Shown here: piece by piece, positions 32,707-40,815 of the stretch
How positions within the stretch are numbered: position 1 is the first letter of the stretch
Layout: each line of letters begins with the position of its first letter
From: Panacagrimonas sp052389915
GTDB lineage: Bacteria > Pseudomonadota > Gammaproteobacteria > Nevskiales > Nevskiaceae
DNA: 64,000 nucleotides
Direction: 5' to 3'
Assembly: GCA_052389915.1 (NCBI GenBank)
Contig: JBQTHL010000015.1
Span: forward strand, 62,001-126,000
Notes under the pieces: model-generated
The model's input: only the letters and a program-made list of their open reading frames with translations
What the model was told of the DNA's origin: nothing
The model's database searches: none
Made by a program: the position numbers and the translations under genes

Positions 32707-32798
32707 GGCGTGCCCTAGCGCACAAAACACTTTGCTGCACTAAGGACGCTCCCTCACGCCACGCGCCGCGCTCAGGCGTAACATTCGCTACATAAGCG

Positions 32799-34676
32799 AT
32801 GCCCACGAAGGCGCGCATGAGGAGAATGGCTGAGGTGAACCCTTCCGACATCGGCAATCCCGACTACTTCCATAAAGTCGTGGACTGCCAGTGGGCCTGT
32901 CCGGCTCACACCCCGGTTCCCGAATACATCCGCTTGATTGCCGACGGCCGTTACGCCGATGCGTACATGGTCAACTGGCAGAGCAACGTCTTCCCCGGAA
33001 TTCTAGGCCGCACCTGCGACCGTCCATGCGAACCTGCCTGCCGTCGCGGCCGGGTGGAGGAAAACAATGGTGCCAAGCCGGAGCCGGTCGCGATCTGCCG
33101 GCTCAAGCGCGTTGCCGCCGATCTGAAGGGTGATATTCGCGCACGTTTGCCGCGGCCGGCTTCCGGCAAGAAAGGCAAGCGTATCGCCTGCGTCGGCGCT
33201 GGGCCTGCCTCGCTCACCGTCGCGCGCGATCTGGCGCCGCTCGGTTATCAGGTCACGGTTTTCGAGGCCGATGCCAAGGGCGGCGGCTTCATGCGCACAC
33301 AGGTGCCGCGCTTTCGCTTGCCGGAAGCCGTGATCGACGAGGAGGTGGGCTACATCCTCGATCTTGGAGTGGAGTTGCGCGGCGGTCAGCGTATCGAGTC
33401 GATGACGGCCTTGCTGGGCCAGGGCTACGACGCGGTATTCGTCGGCAGCGGCGCGCCGCGCGGACGCGATCTGGAAATCCCCGGCCGCAGCGAAGCCGCG
33501 GCACAGATTCACATCGGCATCGACTGGCTGGCCTCGGTGTATTTCGGGCACGTCGAAAAAGTGGGCAGGCGCGTGATCGTGCTCGGCGGCGGCAACACCG
33601 CGATGGATTGCTGCCGCTCGGCGCGCCGACTGGGTGGTGATGAGGTCAAGGTCATCGTGCGCTCGGGCTTCGACGAAATGAAGGCGAGCCCCTGGGAAAA
33701 GGAAGACGCGATGCACGAGGGCATTCCCATCCTCGATTACCGCGTACCCAAGGCCTTCGTGCACGAGAACGGCAAGCTCAGCGGCATGACGTTCGAGAAG
33801 GTCCGCGCAGAGCGAGACGAGAGTGGCCGGCGCAAGCTGGTGCCCACCGGTGAGCCGGACGAATTCCACGCCTGCGACGAGGTGCTGGTCGCCGTCGGCC
33901 AGGAGAACGCGTTCCCCTGGATCGAGCGCGATTGCGGCATCGCCTTCGACGAGTGGGGCATGCCGGTGCTGGACAAGGCCACGCACCAGTCCTCGATACC
34001 GACCGTGCTGTTCGGCGGCGACGCGGCCTTCGGCCCGAAGAACATCATCTGGGCGGTCGCACATGGCCACGAGGCGGCGGTGAGCATCGACAAGCTGCTC
34101 AGCGGCGAAGACCCGCGTCATCGTCCCGCGCCGGCGGTGACGATGCTGTCGCAGAAGATGGGCATCCACGAGTGGAGCTACGACAACGACATCTCGAACG
34201 ACGAGCGCTACAAGGTGCCGCTGGCCCCAAGCGAGCGAGCGCTCAAGGACATCCGCATGGAGGTCGAACTGGGCTTCGATATCCAGACCGCTCTCAAGGA
34301 GACGCAGCGCTGCTTGAATTGCGACGTGCAGACCGTGTTCAACGAAAAGACCTGCATCGAGTGCGACGCCTGCGTCGATGTCTGTCCGATGGACTGCATC
34401 AGCTTCACCGGCAACGCCGAGGAATCCTTGCTGCGCCTCAGCCTCACGGCGCCAGCGTTTAACGCGCAGCAGGACTTGTACGTGTCCGAATCCTTGCGCA
34501 CCGGCCGCGTGATGGTGAAGGACGAAGACGTATGCCTGCACTGCGGACTCTGCGCCGAACGCTGCCCGACCGGGGCCTGGGACATGCAGAAATTCCTGTT
34601 CAACACCACCAAGGCGGGGTCGGGTTGCCGCAGCAAATCGACGGATTCCGCGATCCGGCTGGAGGCTGTGACATGA
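32799..34676 (+). CDS. FAD/Fe-S NAD(P)H oxidoreductase subunit of a 2-oxoacid oxidoreductase (GltD-like, KorC-type)
   Basis: This 625-residue protein is built like the small subunit of glutamate synthase. An N-terminal Fe-S region has the cysteines CQWACPAH and CDRPCEPACRRG. FAD (GAGPASLT, about residue 131) and NAD(P) (GGGNTAMDC, about 265) sites follow, and a C-terminal domain carries two [4Fe-4S] ferredoxin motifs (CIECDACVDVCPMDC and CLHCGLCAERCPTGA). It overlaps the next gene by 4 bp (ATGA) and should pass electrons between NAD(P)H and the TPP enzyme. This layout resembles 2-oxoglutarate:NADP+ oxidoreductases of denitrifying betaproteobacteria. The start may instead be 32817 or the GTG at 32835, which has AGGAGA nine bases upstream. 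Confidence 0.85.
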   Translation: MPTKARMRRMAEVNPSDIGNPDYFHKVVDCQWACPAHTPVPEYIRLIADGRYADAYMVNWQSNVFPGILGRTCDRPCEPACRRGRVEENNGAKPEPVAICRLKRVAADLKGDIRARLPRPASGKKGKRIACVGAGPASLTVARDLAPLGYQVTVFEADAKGGGFMRTQVPRFRLPEAVIDEEVGYILDLGVELRGGQRIESMTALLGQGYDAVFVGSGAPRGRDLEIPGRSEAAAQIHIGIDWLASVYFGHVEKVGRRVIVLGGGNTAMDCCRSARRLGGDEVKVIVRSGFDEMKASPWEKEDAMHEGIPILDYRVPKAFVHENGKLSGMTFEKVRAERDESGRRKLVPTGEPDEFHACDEVLVAVGQENAFPWIERDCGIAFDEWGMPVLDKATHQSSIPTVLFGGDAAFGPKNIIWAVAHGHEAAVSIDKLLSGEDPRHRPAPAVTMLSQKMGIHEWSYDNDISNDERYKVPLAPSERALKDIRMEVELGFDIQTALKETQRCLNCDVQTVFNEKTCIECDACVDVCPMDCISFTGNAEESLLRLSLTAPAFNAQQDLYVSESLRTGRVMVKDEDVCLHCGLCAERCPTGAWDMQKFLFNTTKAGSGCRSKSTDSAIRLEAVT

Positions 34677-36508
34677 GCGCCTCGATCGCAGCGGTCAACG
34701 ACTTCGTCATCAAGTTCGCCAATGTCAACGGCTCGGGCTCGGCTTCGGCCAACGAGCTGTTCGCGAAAAGCATCCTGCGCATGGGCGTGCCGGTCAGCCC
34801 GCGCAATATCTTCCCGTCCAACATCCAGGGACTACCGACCTGGTACGAGGTGCGGGTCAACGAACGCGGCTGGCTGGGCCGGCGCGGCGGCGTCGATCTG
34901 ATGGTGGCGCTCAATCCGCAGACCTGGGACAGCGATGTCGCGGAGCTGGAGTCCGGCGGATACCTGTTCTATGACTCCTCCAAGCCGATGCCGCGCTCGA
35001 AGTTTCGCGAGGACGTGAGCATCATCGGCATGCCGCTCACGCAACTCTGCAACGCGGCGTACACCGATTCGCGCCAGCGGCAGTTGTTCAAGAACATCAT
35101 GTACGTCGGCGCGCTGGCGGCGCTGCTCGGGATCGAGCTGGCGGAAATCGAGGAGCTGATTGGCGAGCAATACAAAAGCAAAGCCAAGTTGCTCGACGCC
35201 AACGTCAAGGCCCTGCGCATGGGTCACACTTACGCACGCGAACACCTGACGCCGACAGGCCTGTGCGTGCAGCGCGCGGACAACGTCGGCGACAAGATTT
35301 TCGTCGAAGGCAATAGCGCGGCCGCGCTCGGCTGCGTCTACGGCGGCGCTACCGTCTGCGCCTGGTACCCGATCACGCCGTCCTCGTCGCTCGCCGAAGC
35401 GTTCCAGACCTACTGCCAGAAATATCGCGTGGACGGCGCGACCCAGAAGAACCGCTACGCCGTGGTGCAGGCCGAAGACGAGATCGCCTCGATCGGCATC
35501 TGCATCGGCGCGGCCTGGAATGGTGCGCGTTCGTTCACCGCGACCTCCGGCCCCGGCATCTCCCTGATGACCGAGTTCATCGGCCTGGCTTACTTCGCTG
35601 AAGTGCCGGTGACCATCATCAACGTGCAGCGCGGCGGGCCCAGTACCGGCATGCCCACGCGCACGCAGCAGGCCGACGTGCTGTCCTGCGCCTACGCCTC
35701 GCACGGCGATACCAAGCACGTGCTGCTATTTCCCGAAGACCCAACCGAGTGCTTCGAGTTCGCCGCCGCAGCGCTCGATCTCGCCGACCGCTTGCAGACG
35801 CCGGTGTTCGTGATGACGGATCTGGATATCGGCATGAACCAGCGCCTGTGCGCGCCGTTCAAGTGGGACGCAACGCGCGACTACGATCGCGGCAAGGTCA
35901 TGACCGCCGAGGAGCTGGAAGCCGGGCGCGATTTCGGCCGCTATCTCGACGTGGATGGCGACGGCATTCCCTACCGCACCTATCCGGGCACGCACGCCAA
36001 TCGCGGTGCCTACTTCACGCGCGGCACCACTCGCGACCCTTACGCGCGCTATTCCGAGAAAGGGCCTGACTACGTCTACAACGTGCAACGCCTGCTGAAG
36101 AAGTTCGACACGGCCAAATCGCTGGTGCCGCAACCCGTGCTGCACGAAGCCGCGCAGAAGACCCGCTTCGGCGTGATTCACTACGGCTCGACCAGCCCGG
36201 CGATGGCCGAGGCGGACGACGCGCTCGAAGCCGACGGCTTCCACGTGGACGTGCTGCGCCTGCGCGCGTTTCCCTTCCCCGATTCGGTGCGCGATTTCGT
36301 GCTCGCACACGAGCGTGTGTTCGTGGTCGAGCAAAATCGCGACGCACAGTTGCGCAGCCTGTTGGTGAACGAGTTCGATCTCGATCCAGCGCGCCTCGTT
36401 CCCGTACTGCATTACGACGGCACGCCTATCACCGCCCGCTTCATCGTGCGTGAAATCAGTTCGCGCATGCTGGGGCCACGCGCGGTGCACACGGAGCGCG
36501 CGGCATGA
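34673..36508 (+). CDS. korA: 2-oxoacid:acceptor oxidoreductase, fused gamma-alpha subunit
   Basis: At 611 residues this is a gamma-alpha fusion. The N-terminal gamma domain (about 1-190) includes NGSGSASANELFAKSI. The alpha (pyrimidine/PP) domain starts near 200 with EGNSAAALGCVYGGATVCAWYPITPSSSLAE, and contains TATSGPGISLM and NVQRGGPSTGMPTRTQQ. It oxidises a 2-oxoacid to the acyl-CoA with the beta subunit. The substrate cannot be read from the sequence; 2-oxoglutarate is the best guess from gene layout. The ATG overlaps the upstream stop. Confidence 0.88.
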   Translation: MSASIAAVNDFVIKFANVNGSGSASANELFAKSILRMGVPVSPRNIFPSNIQGLPTWYEVRVNERGWLGRRGGVDLMVALNPQTWDSDVAELESGGYLFYDSSKPMPRSKFREDVSIIGMPLTQLCNAAYTDSRQRQLFKNIMYVGALAALLGIELAEIEELIGEQYKSKAKLLDANVKALRMGHTYAREHLTPTGLCVQRADNVGDKIFVEGNSAAALGCVYGGATVCAWYPITPSSSLAEAFQTYCQKYRVDGATQKNRYAVVQAEDEIASIGICIGAAWNGARSFTATSGPGISLMTEFIGLAYFAEVPVTIINVQRGGPSTGMPTRTQQADVLSCAYASHGDTKHVLLFPEDPTECFEFAAAALDLADRLQTPVFVMTDLDIGMNQRLCAPFKWDATRDYDRGKVMTAEELEAGRDFGRYLDVDGDGIPYRTYPGTHANRGAYFTRGTTRDPYARYSEKGPDYVYNVQRLLKKFDTAKSLVPQPVLHEAAQKTRFGVIHYGSTSPAMAEADDALEADGFHVDVLRLRAFPFPDSVRDFVLAHERVFVVEQNRDAQLRSLLVNEFDLDPARLVPVLHYDGTPITARFIVREISSRMLGPRAVHTERAA

Positions 36509-36564
36509 GCCGCCGGCACCGCAGCTTCGCCATCTTCACATCTGGTCCCATTAGCCGGCGACGC

Positions 36565-36615
36565 AGGTCATGCCTCTTGCCCGCTGGCTCCGCTTCGCGG
36601 GGTGAGGCATGACCT
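36565..36615 (+). promoter_or_regulatory. Hairpin covering the korB start codon
   Basis: Perfect 12-bp inverted arms, AGGTCATGCCTC (36565-36576) and GAGGCATGACCT (36604-36615), lie in the 100-bp korA-korB gap. The right arm contains the korB ATG (36609-36611). In mRNA the hairpin would bury the start codon and the bases just upstream of it, so it may control korB translation. Confidence 0.6.
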
Positions 36616-37664
36616 ACCTCGCCAAACCCAAGCTCCACCACCCCAGCCTCACCCGCAACGCAGTCGGCTACACGCGCCGCGACTACGAGGGCAAGGTCTC
36701 CACGCTCTGTGCGGGCTGCGGCCACGATTCGATTTCTGCGGCCATCGTGCAGGCTTGCTGGGAACTGGACATCGAACCGCACCGGGTCGCCAAGCTCTCC
36801 GGCATCGGTTGCAGCTCCAAGACGCCGGATTATTTTCTCGGCAACTCGCATGGTTTCAACACCGTGCACGGGCGTATGCCCTCGGTGCTGACCGGCGCCA
36901 ATCTCGCCAATCGCGAGTTGCTTTACCTTGGCGTGTCCGGCGATGGAGATTCCGCGTCGATCGGCATCGGCCAACTCGTGCACATCATTCGTCGCGACGT
37001 GGCGATGGTCTACATCGTCGAAAACAACGGCGTCTACGGTTTGACCAAGGGTCAGTTTTCCGCGACCGCCGACCAGGGCTCCACGTCCAAGCGCGGCGTG
37101 GTCAACCCGGACACGCCCATCGACCTGATTGGCCTGGCGCTGCAACTCGGCGCGACTTACGTGGCGCGCGGATTCTCGGGCGACAAGCAGCAACTCGTGC
37201 CCTTGATAAAAGGCGCGATCCTGCATCGAGGCGCAGCTTTTCTCGATGTCATCAGTCCCTGCGTGGCCTTCAACAATCACGCCGGCAGCACCAAGAGCTA
37301 CGAGTACGTGCGCGAGCACAATGAGGCGGTGAACCGGCTCGACGTGATTCCCTGCCGCAGCGAAATCCGCATCGAGTACGCCGAGGGCGAACTGATCGAA
37401 GTCGAGCAGCACGACGGCAGCAAGCTGCGGCTGCGCAAGCTGGAAGGCGATTACAACCCCACCGATCGCATCGCCGCCCTCAACCACGTCCTCACCCACG
37501 AGGCGCGCGGCGAGGTGCCGACCGGCCTGCTGTTCGTCGATGGCGCTGCGCATGACCTGCATGCGCATCTGAACACGGTCGAGATTCCATTCAATCGGCT
37601 TGGAATCGCCGAGCTGTGCCCAGGGGCTTCGGTGCTGGACGGAATCAACGCCTCACTGCGCTGA
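36609..37664 (+). CDS. korB: 2-oxoacid:acceptor oxidoreductase, beta (TPP) subunit
   Basis: This 351-residue thiamine-diphosphate-binding subunit starts with CAGCGHDS (the conserved CxGCG opening of OFOR beta subunits) and has GIGCSSKTPDYF. The TPP/Mg motif is GDGDSASIGIGQLVHIIRR...ENNGVYGLTKGQFS. The C-terminal ISPCVAFNNH contains the usual CPxC-like Cys, but there is no extra ferredoxin domain, in keeping with the separate Fe-S subunit encoded upstream. It follows korA by 100 bp with the start codon inside a hairpin. Confidence 0.9.
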   Translation: MTYLAKPKLHHPSLTRNAVGYTRRDYEGKVSTLCAGCGHDSISAAIVQACWELDIEPHRVAKLSGIGCSSKTPDYFLGNSHGFNTVHGRMPSVLTGANLANRELLYLGVSGDGDSASIGIGQLVHIIRRDVAMVYIVENNGVYGLTKGQFSATADQGSTSKRGVVNPDTPIDLIGLALQLGATYVARGFSGDKQQLVPLIKGAILHRGAAFLDVISPCVAFNNHAGSTKSYEYVREHNEAVNRLDVIPCRSEIRIEYAEGELIEVEQHDGSKLRLRKLEGDYNPTDRIAALNHVLTHEARGEVPTGLLFVDGAAHDLHAHLNTVEIPFNRLGIAELCPGASVLDGINASLR

Positions 37665-37676
37665 AAGGAACGTCCG

Positions 37677-37765
37677 AAGAATCTCGCGGAGGCGCAGAGA
37701 GCGGCGCAAAGACGCAGAAATTTTTTGCGCCTCTGCGTTTTTCTCTGTGCCTCTACATGATTCTT
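37677..37765. repeat. Inverted repeat, GCAAAGGCGCAAAG family, copy 2
   Basis: Ends AAGAATCTCGCGGAGGCGCA and TGCCTCTACATGATTCTT with inner GGCGCAAAGACGCAGAAA / TTTTTTGCGCC arms are a diverged version of the element at 11660. The right flank TGTCGCTTTCGC is also shared. It lies just after korB, where the stem and T-run could end transcription. Confidence 0.8.
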
Positions 37766-37826
37766 GTCGCTTTCGCTTTTTGCGCCAAGCTGAGAGAGTT
37801 GCCACGAACAGCTCTCGTTTCGACTC

Positions 37827-38735
37827 ATGAATTCTCTCGACTGGAAAAGCGACGCTCTCGTGGGCAACGGAATTCGGCTGCAATTCGAATCCGCCGGGGC
37901 CGAACATGGCGAGCCCCTGCTGTTGGTCATGGGCCTGGGTTGCCAGCTCATCCAATGGCCCGAGCCGCTCTGCGCGGACTTGGTGACGCGCGGCTTTCGC
38001 GTGATCCGTTTCGACAATCGCGACATCGGTCTCTCGGGCGATGCCAACCGCGGCGTGCGTTTCGATCTGCGTCGCGATTTTTTTCGCACGCGTCTGCTGC
38101 TGAAACCCGGTCCGGCCAATTACCTGCTGCACGACATGGCCGCCGACACCGTCGCGCTGATGGACGCACTCGGGCTCGTGCGTGCGCACCTGGTCGGCAC
38201 ATCGATGGGCGGGATGATCGCGCAGATTGCCGCTGCAACTTTTCCAGATCGCATAAGCAGTCTGACCTCGATCATGTCCGGCACCAATCATCCCTGGATT
38301 CGACAGACGCGTATGGATCTGTTGCTGCGCATGATCAAGCCGCCGCCGAACCACGAGCGCGAGACCCTGGTCGCGCGCTCGGTGGAAACTTTTACCTTGA
38401 TCGGCAGCCCCGGCTATCCGACACCGGCACCCGAGCTGAAGGATTTCGCCGGACGCGCCTACGACCGCGCGTTCCGCCCCGGCGGCGTGCTGAGGCAGAT
38501 GCACGCGATCGTCGCCACGCCGTGCTTCGAGGACTTGTTGCCGCGAGTCACCGCACCCACGCAGATCGTTCACGGCGCTGCCGACGCCCTGCTGCGGCCG
38601 GCCTGCGGCCGGCGCAGCGCGCGCTTCATTCGCGGCGCGCGGATGGATTTGATCGAGGGCATGGGGCACGACCTGCCGAGAAGCTTGATGCCGCGTCTGG
38701 CGGAGTTGATTGCTTCGAACGCAGCGCGTACCTGA
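37827..38735 (+). CDS. Alpha/beta hydrolase, paralogue 1
   Basis: This is a 302-residue alpha/beta hydrolase fold-1 protein. The HG-equivalent is VMGLGCQLIQWP, the nucleophile elbow is GTSMGGMIAQIAA (Ser at about residue 133), the acid region is PTQIVHGAADALLRP and the catalytic His is in GMGHDLP. The sequence FRVIRFDNRDIGLSGD is shared almost word for word with the hydrolase at 45579. No signal peptide is present. The substrate is unknown; relatives are annotated as esterases or hydrolases of polyketide-like or aromatic compounds. Confidence 0.85.
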   Translation: MNSLDWKSDALVGNGIRLQFESAGAEHGEPLLLVMGLGCQLIQWPEPLCADLVTRGFRVIRFDNRDIGLSGDANRGVRFDLRRDFFRTRLLLKPGPANYLLHDMAADTVALMDALGLVRAHLVGTSMGGMIAQIAAATFPDRISSLTSIMSGTNHPWIRQTRMDLLLRMIKPPPNHERETLVARSVETFTLIGSPGYPTPAPELKDFAGRAYDRAFRPGGVLRQMHAIVATPCFEDLLPRVTAPTQIVHGAADALLRPACGRRSARFIRGARMDLIEGMGHDLPRSLMPRLAELIASNAART

Positions 38736-38781
38736 GGGGGTTGGCGCGTTTACGCCGCCGCCGGCGATTCGGCTTGCCCGC

Positions 38782-39150
38782 TCATTCGGATTCCAGGGCC
38801 AGCTTCAGTCGGTCGAGCGCGCGATCCCACTGCTGCGCAATGGCTTCGAGCGAGCGACGCGCCTCTTCCAGGTGTGCCGGATCGAACTCCCACAGGCGTT
38901 CGCGCCCCTGCTTCACGTCGTGCACCAGCCCGGCATCCGCCAGAACGAGCAGATGCTTGGTAATCGCCTGGCGCGTGATTTCGGTTCCGGAAGTGAGCTG
39001 TGCGATGGACATCGCCCCGCCCGCACACAGCACCGCGATCAGGCGCAGGCGCGTCTCGTCGCCCAGCGCCGCGAAGATCGGCGCCGACTTGCGCAACGCG
39101 GAATCGCGCAAGGAAGCGCTTGCCGTAGACCCGCTACGGGAGGGCGACAT
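38782..39150 (-). CDS. ArsR-family transcriptional regulator
   Basis: This is a 122-residue winged-helix regulator: PIFAALGDETRLRLIAVL is the standard ArsR opening, QLTSGTEITRQAITKHLLVLADAGLV the recognition region and VKQGRERLWEF the wing. It has no CxC metal site, so it is probably not a metal sensor. It overlaps the SRPBCC gene by 17 bp and is encoded after it. ArsR-SRPBCC pairs are common and usually autoregulated. Confidence 0.87.
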   Translation of the reverse strand: MSPSRSGSTASASLRDSALRKSAPIFAALGDETRLRLIAVLCAGGAMSIAQLTSGTEITRQAITKHLLVLADAGLVHDVKQGRERLWEFDPAHLEEARRSLEAIAQQWDRALDRLKLALESE

Positions 39151-39595
39151 GCCTTTCGATGCTCTTCATCTGCCAGTCCCAGCCGCCGCTGTTCTCGCGG
39201 AAGGCCTCGTCGCGACGCGCAACCGGAACTTGGTCGAAGCCCGATTCGACCAAGATAAGCAAGGTGCCGCCTTCGGCGTCCTCGAGTTCGAACACGACCA
39301 GCGTCCTCTGCTCCTTCGAATAATCGGCGCCGGGTTCGACCGCGTACGGATGCCAGGAGAACGACAGCAGGCGCTCCGGCTCCATGCGTTCGATCACGAC
39401 CTCCCAAGTCAGGTGCTCATAGCCGGGATGCGTGATCTGTCCCCGCACGCTCTGTCCCACTGCAAAGACTTTTCCCTTGAGCGCGACGCCAAACCAGTTG
39501 CCGAACTGCTCGGCATTCGACAGCGCTCGCCACACGCGCGAACGCGGCGCCTTGAGCAGGATGCTTCTTTCGATACGATCGATTGACGGGTTCAT
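39134..39595 (-). CDS. SRPBCC (AHSA1-like) protein paired with ArsR
   Basis: This is a 153-residue START-fold protein: IERSILLKAPRSRVWRALSNAEQFGNWFG at the start and GWDWQMKSIERHV at the end. In ArsR-linked pairs this protein is thought to bind a small hydrophobic ligand, but its role is not defined. Two operator-like repeats begin directly at its start codon. It is divergent from the HlyD-ABC exporter, which may be under the same control. Confidence 0.85.
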   Translation of the reverse strand: MNPSIDRIERSILLKAPRSRVWRALSNAEQFGNWFGVALKGKVFAVGQSVRGQITHPGYEHLTWEVVIERMEPERLLSFSWHPYAVEPGADYSKEQRTLVVFELEDAEGGTLLILVESGFDQVPVARRDEAFRENSGGWDWQMKSIERHVALP

Positions 39596-39655
39596 ATGCC
39601 ACCTCTTGGTTGCATATTACGCCGCTCCGATTTAAATGCAACCTCTGGATTGCGT
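39596..39655. promoter_or_regulatory. Two operator-like palindromes between ArsR/SRPBCC and the exporter
   Basis: Two related imperfect palindromes, ATGCCACCTCTTGGTTGCAT (39596-39615) and ATGCAACCTCTGGATTGCGT (39636-39655), are centred exactly 40 bp apart, about four helical turns. They lie in front of the SRPBCC-ArsR operon and upstream of the divergent exporter genes, and fit paired ArsR binding sites. Confidence 0.6.
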
Positions 39656-39732
39656 ATGGTGGAATCGAGGGCGCGTCGGTTCGCGGAACCGTGCAAACTT
39701 CCGGGCGTGCGTGGCTAGGGAGCGCAAGTGCG

Positions 39733-40815
39733 ATGCGAACATCCGGAATCTGGCTGCTTGGATTCGCGGTCTGCGCGCTGACCGGCTGCGCCGGCGAACC
39801 CGCGGAATCGATCACCGGCTATGTCGAGGCGATCTACGTCCACCCGGCTCCCGCAAGCGCCGGGCGCCTGACTTCGCTGGCAGTGGAACGCGGATCGAAG
39901 GTCAAAGCTGGACAGCCGCTGTTCGCACTCGACGCGGAACGCGAACTGGCCGCCGTCGATGAAGCGCGGCATCGGCTGGACGCGCAGAAAGCGCGGCTCG
40001 CCGATCTGGACAAGGGTCGCAGGCCGGCCGAACTCGCCGTGATTCGCGCGCAGTTGCAGCAGGCCGAGGCGCAGCTTCGCTTGTCGCGGGCGAGCGCAGC
40101 CCGGCAAACATCGCTGTCGGCCAAAAGTCTGGTCAGTGCAGACGTGCTCGATGCCGCAAAAACCACCGAGGCGCGCGACACCGCAAGAGTGTCAGAGCTC
40201 CAACGTCAGTTCGAAGTGGCCAAACTCGCGGGTCGCGCCGATGCACTTGAGGCAGCCCGCCAGGACGTGGCCACGACGCAAGCCCAGCTTGCGCAGACAC
40301 AGTGGGCGCTGGCGCAGAAAACGGTCGCGGCGCCGGCCGCAGGGAGCGTCGAAGACATCTACTTTCGTCCGGGTGAGTTCGTCGGCGCTGGCGTGGCGGT
40401 GCTCGCGCTGCTGCCGCCCGCGAACCGGCGCCTGCGCTTCTTCGTGCCGCAGACTCGGCTCGCCAGCTTCACGCTCGGTCAAGCGGTGAGTGCGAGCTGC
40501 GATGGCTGCGGAGAAGCCATCGCGGCGAAGATCAGCTTCGTCGCGAGCGAGGCGGAGTTCGCACCGCCGGTGCTGTTTGATCGCCACCAACGCGCGCGGC
40601 TGGTGTATCGCGTCGAGGCCCTGCCTGCCCCGGAGGACGCGCTGCGCTTGCATCCCGGACAGCCCGTGGACGTGAAGCCATCACCCAACGTCCGTCATTC
40701 CCGCGAAGGCGGGAATCCAGTTTTCGTCGGTTCGTTGAGTGGCCAAAACTGGATGCCCGCCTTCGCGGGCATGACGTTTCCTTCCTCGATTGTCGCGCGA
40801 CCCGCAGGTGGCTAG
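39733..40815 (+). CDS. HlyD-type periplasmic adaptor lipoprotein of an ABC exporter
   Basis: This 360-residue membrane-fusion protein starts at the ATG at 39733, whose signal ends in the lipobox LTGC. It has a split biotinyl-lipoyl domain (GYVEAIYVHPAPASAGRLTSLAVERGSKVKAGQPL and KTVAAPAAGSVEDIYF) and a coiled-coil hairpin (about residues 75-190). The native protein seems to end near PGQPVDVKPS. The last 45 or so residues (HSREGGNPVFVG through MPAFAGMT) are translated from an inserted palindromic repeat. It overlaps the ATPase gene by 8 bp. It probably links the ABC exporter to an outer-membrane channel. Confidence 0.85.
   Translation: MRTSGIWLLGFAVCALTGCAGEPAESITGYVEAIYVHPAPASAGRLTSLAVERGSKVKAGQPLFALDAERELAAVDEARHRLDAQKARLADLDKGRRPAELAVIRAQLQQAEAQLRLSRASAARQTSLSAKSLVSADVLDAAKTTEARDTARVSELQRQFEVAKLAGRADALEAARQDVATTQAQLAQTQWALAQKTVAAPAAGSVEDIYFRPGEFVGAGVAVLALLPPANRRLRFFVPQTRLASFTLGQAVSASCDGCGEAIAAKISFVASEAEFAPPVLFDRHQRARLVYRVEALPAPEDALRLHPGQPVDVKPSPNVRHSREGGNPVFVGSLSGQNWMPAFAGMTFPSSIVARPAGG
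40693..40776. repeat. CGTCATTCCCGCGAAGGCGGGAATCC-type palindrome inside the HlyD frame
   Basis: An 84-bp inverted repeat has arms CGTCATTCCCGCGAAGGCGG and CCGCCTTCGCGGGCATGACG around a loop of about 45 bp. It is a widespread proteobacterial intergenic repeat, recognisable by its HSREGGNP/MPAFAGMT conceptual translations. It falls at the HlyD/ATPase junction and keeps the HlyD frame open. Confidence 0.9.
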
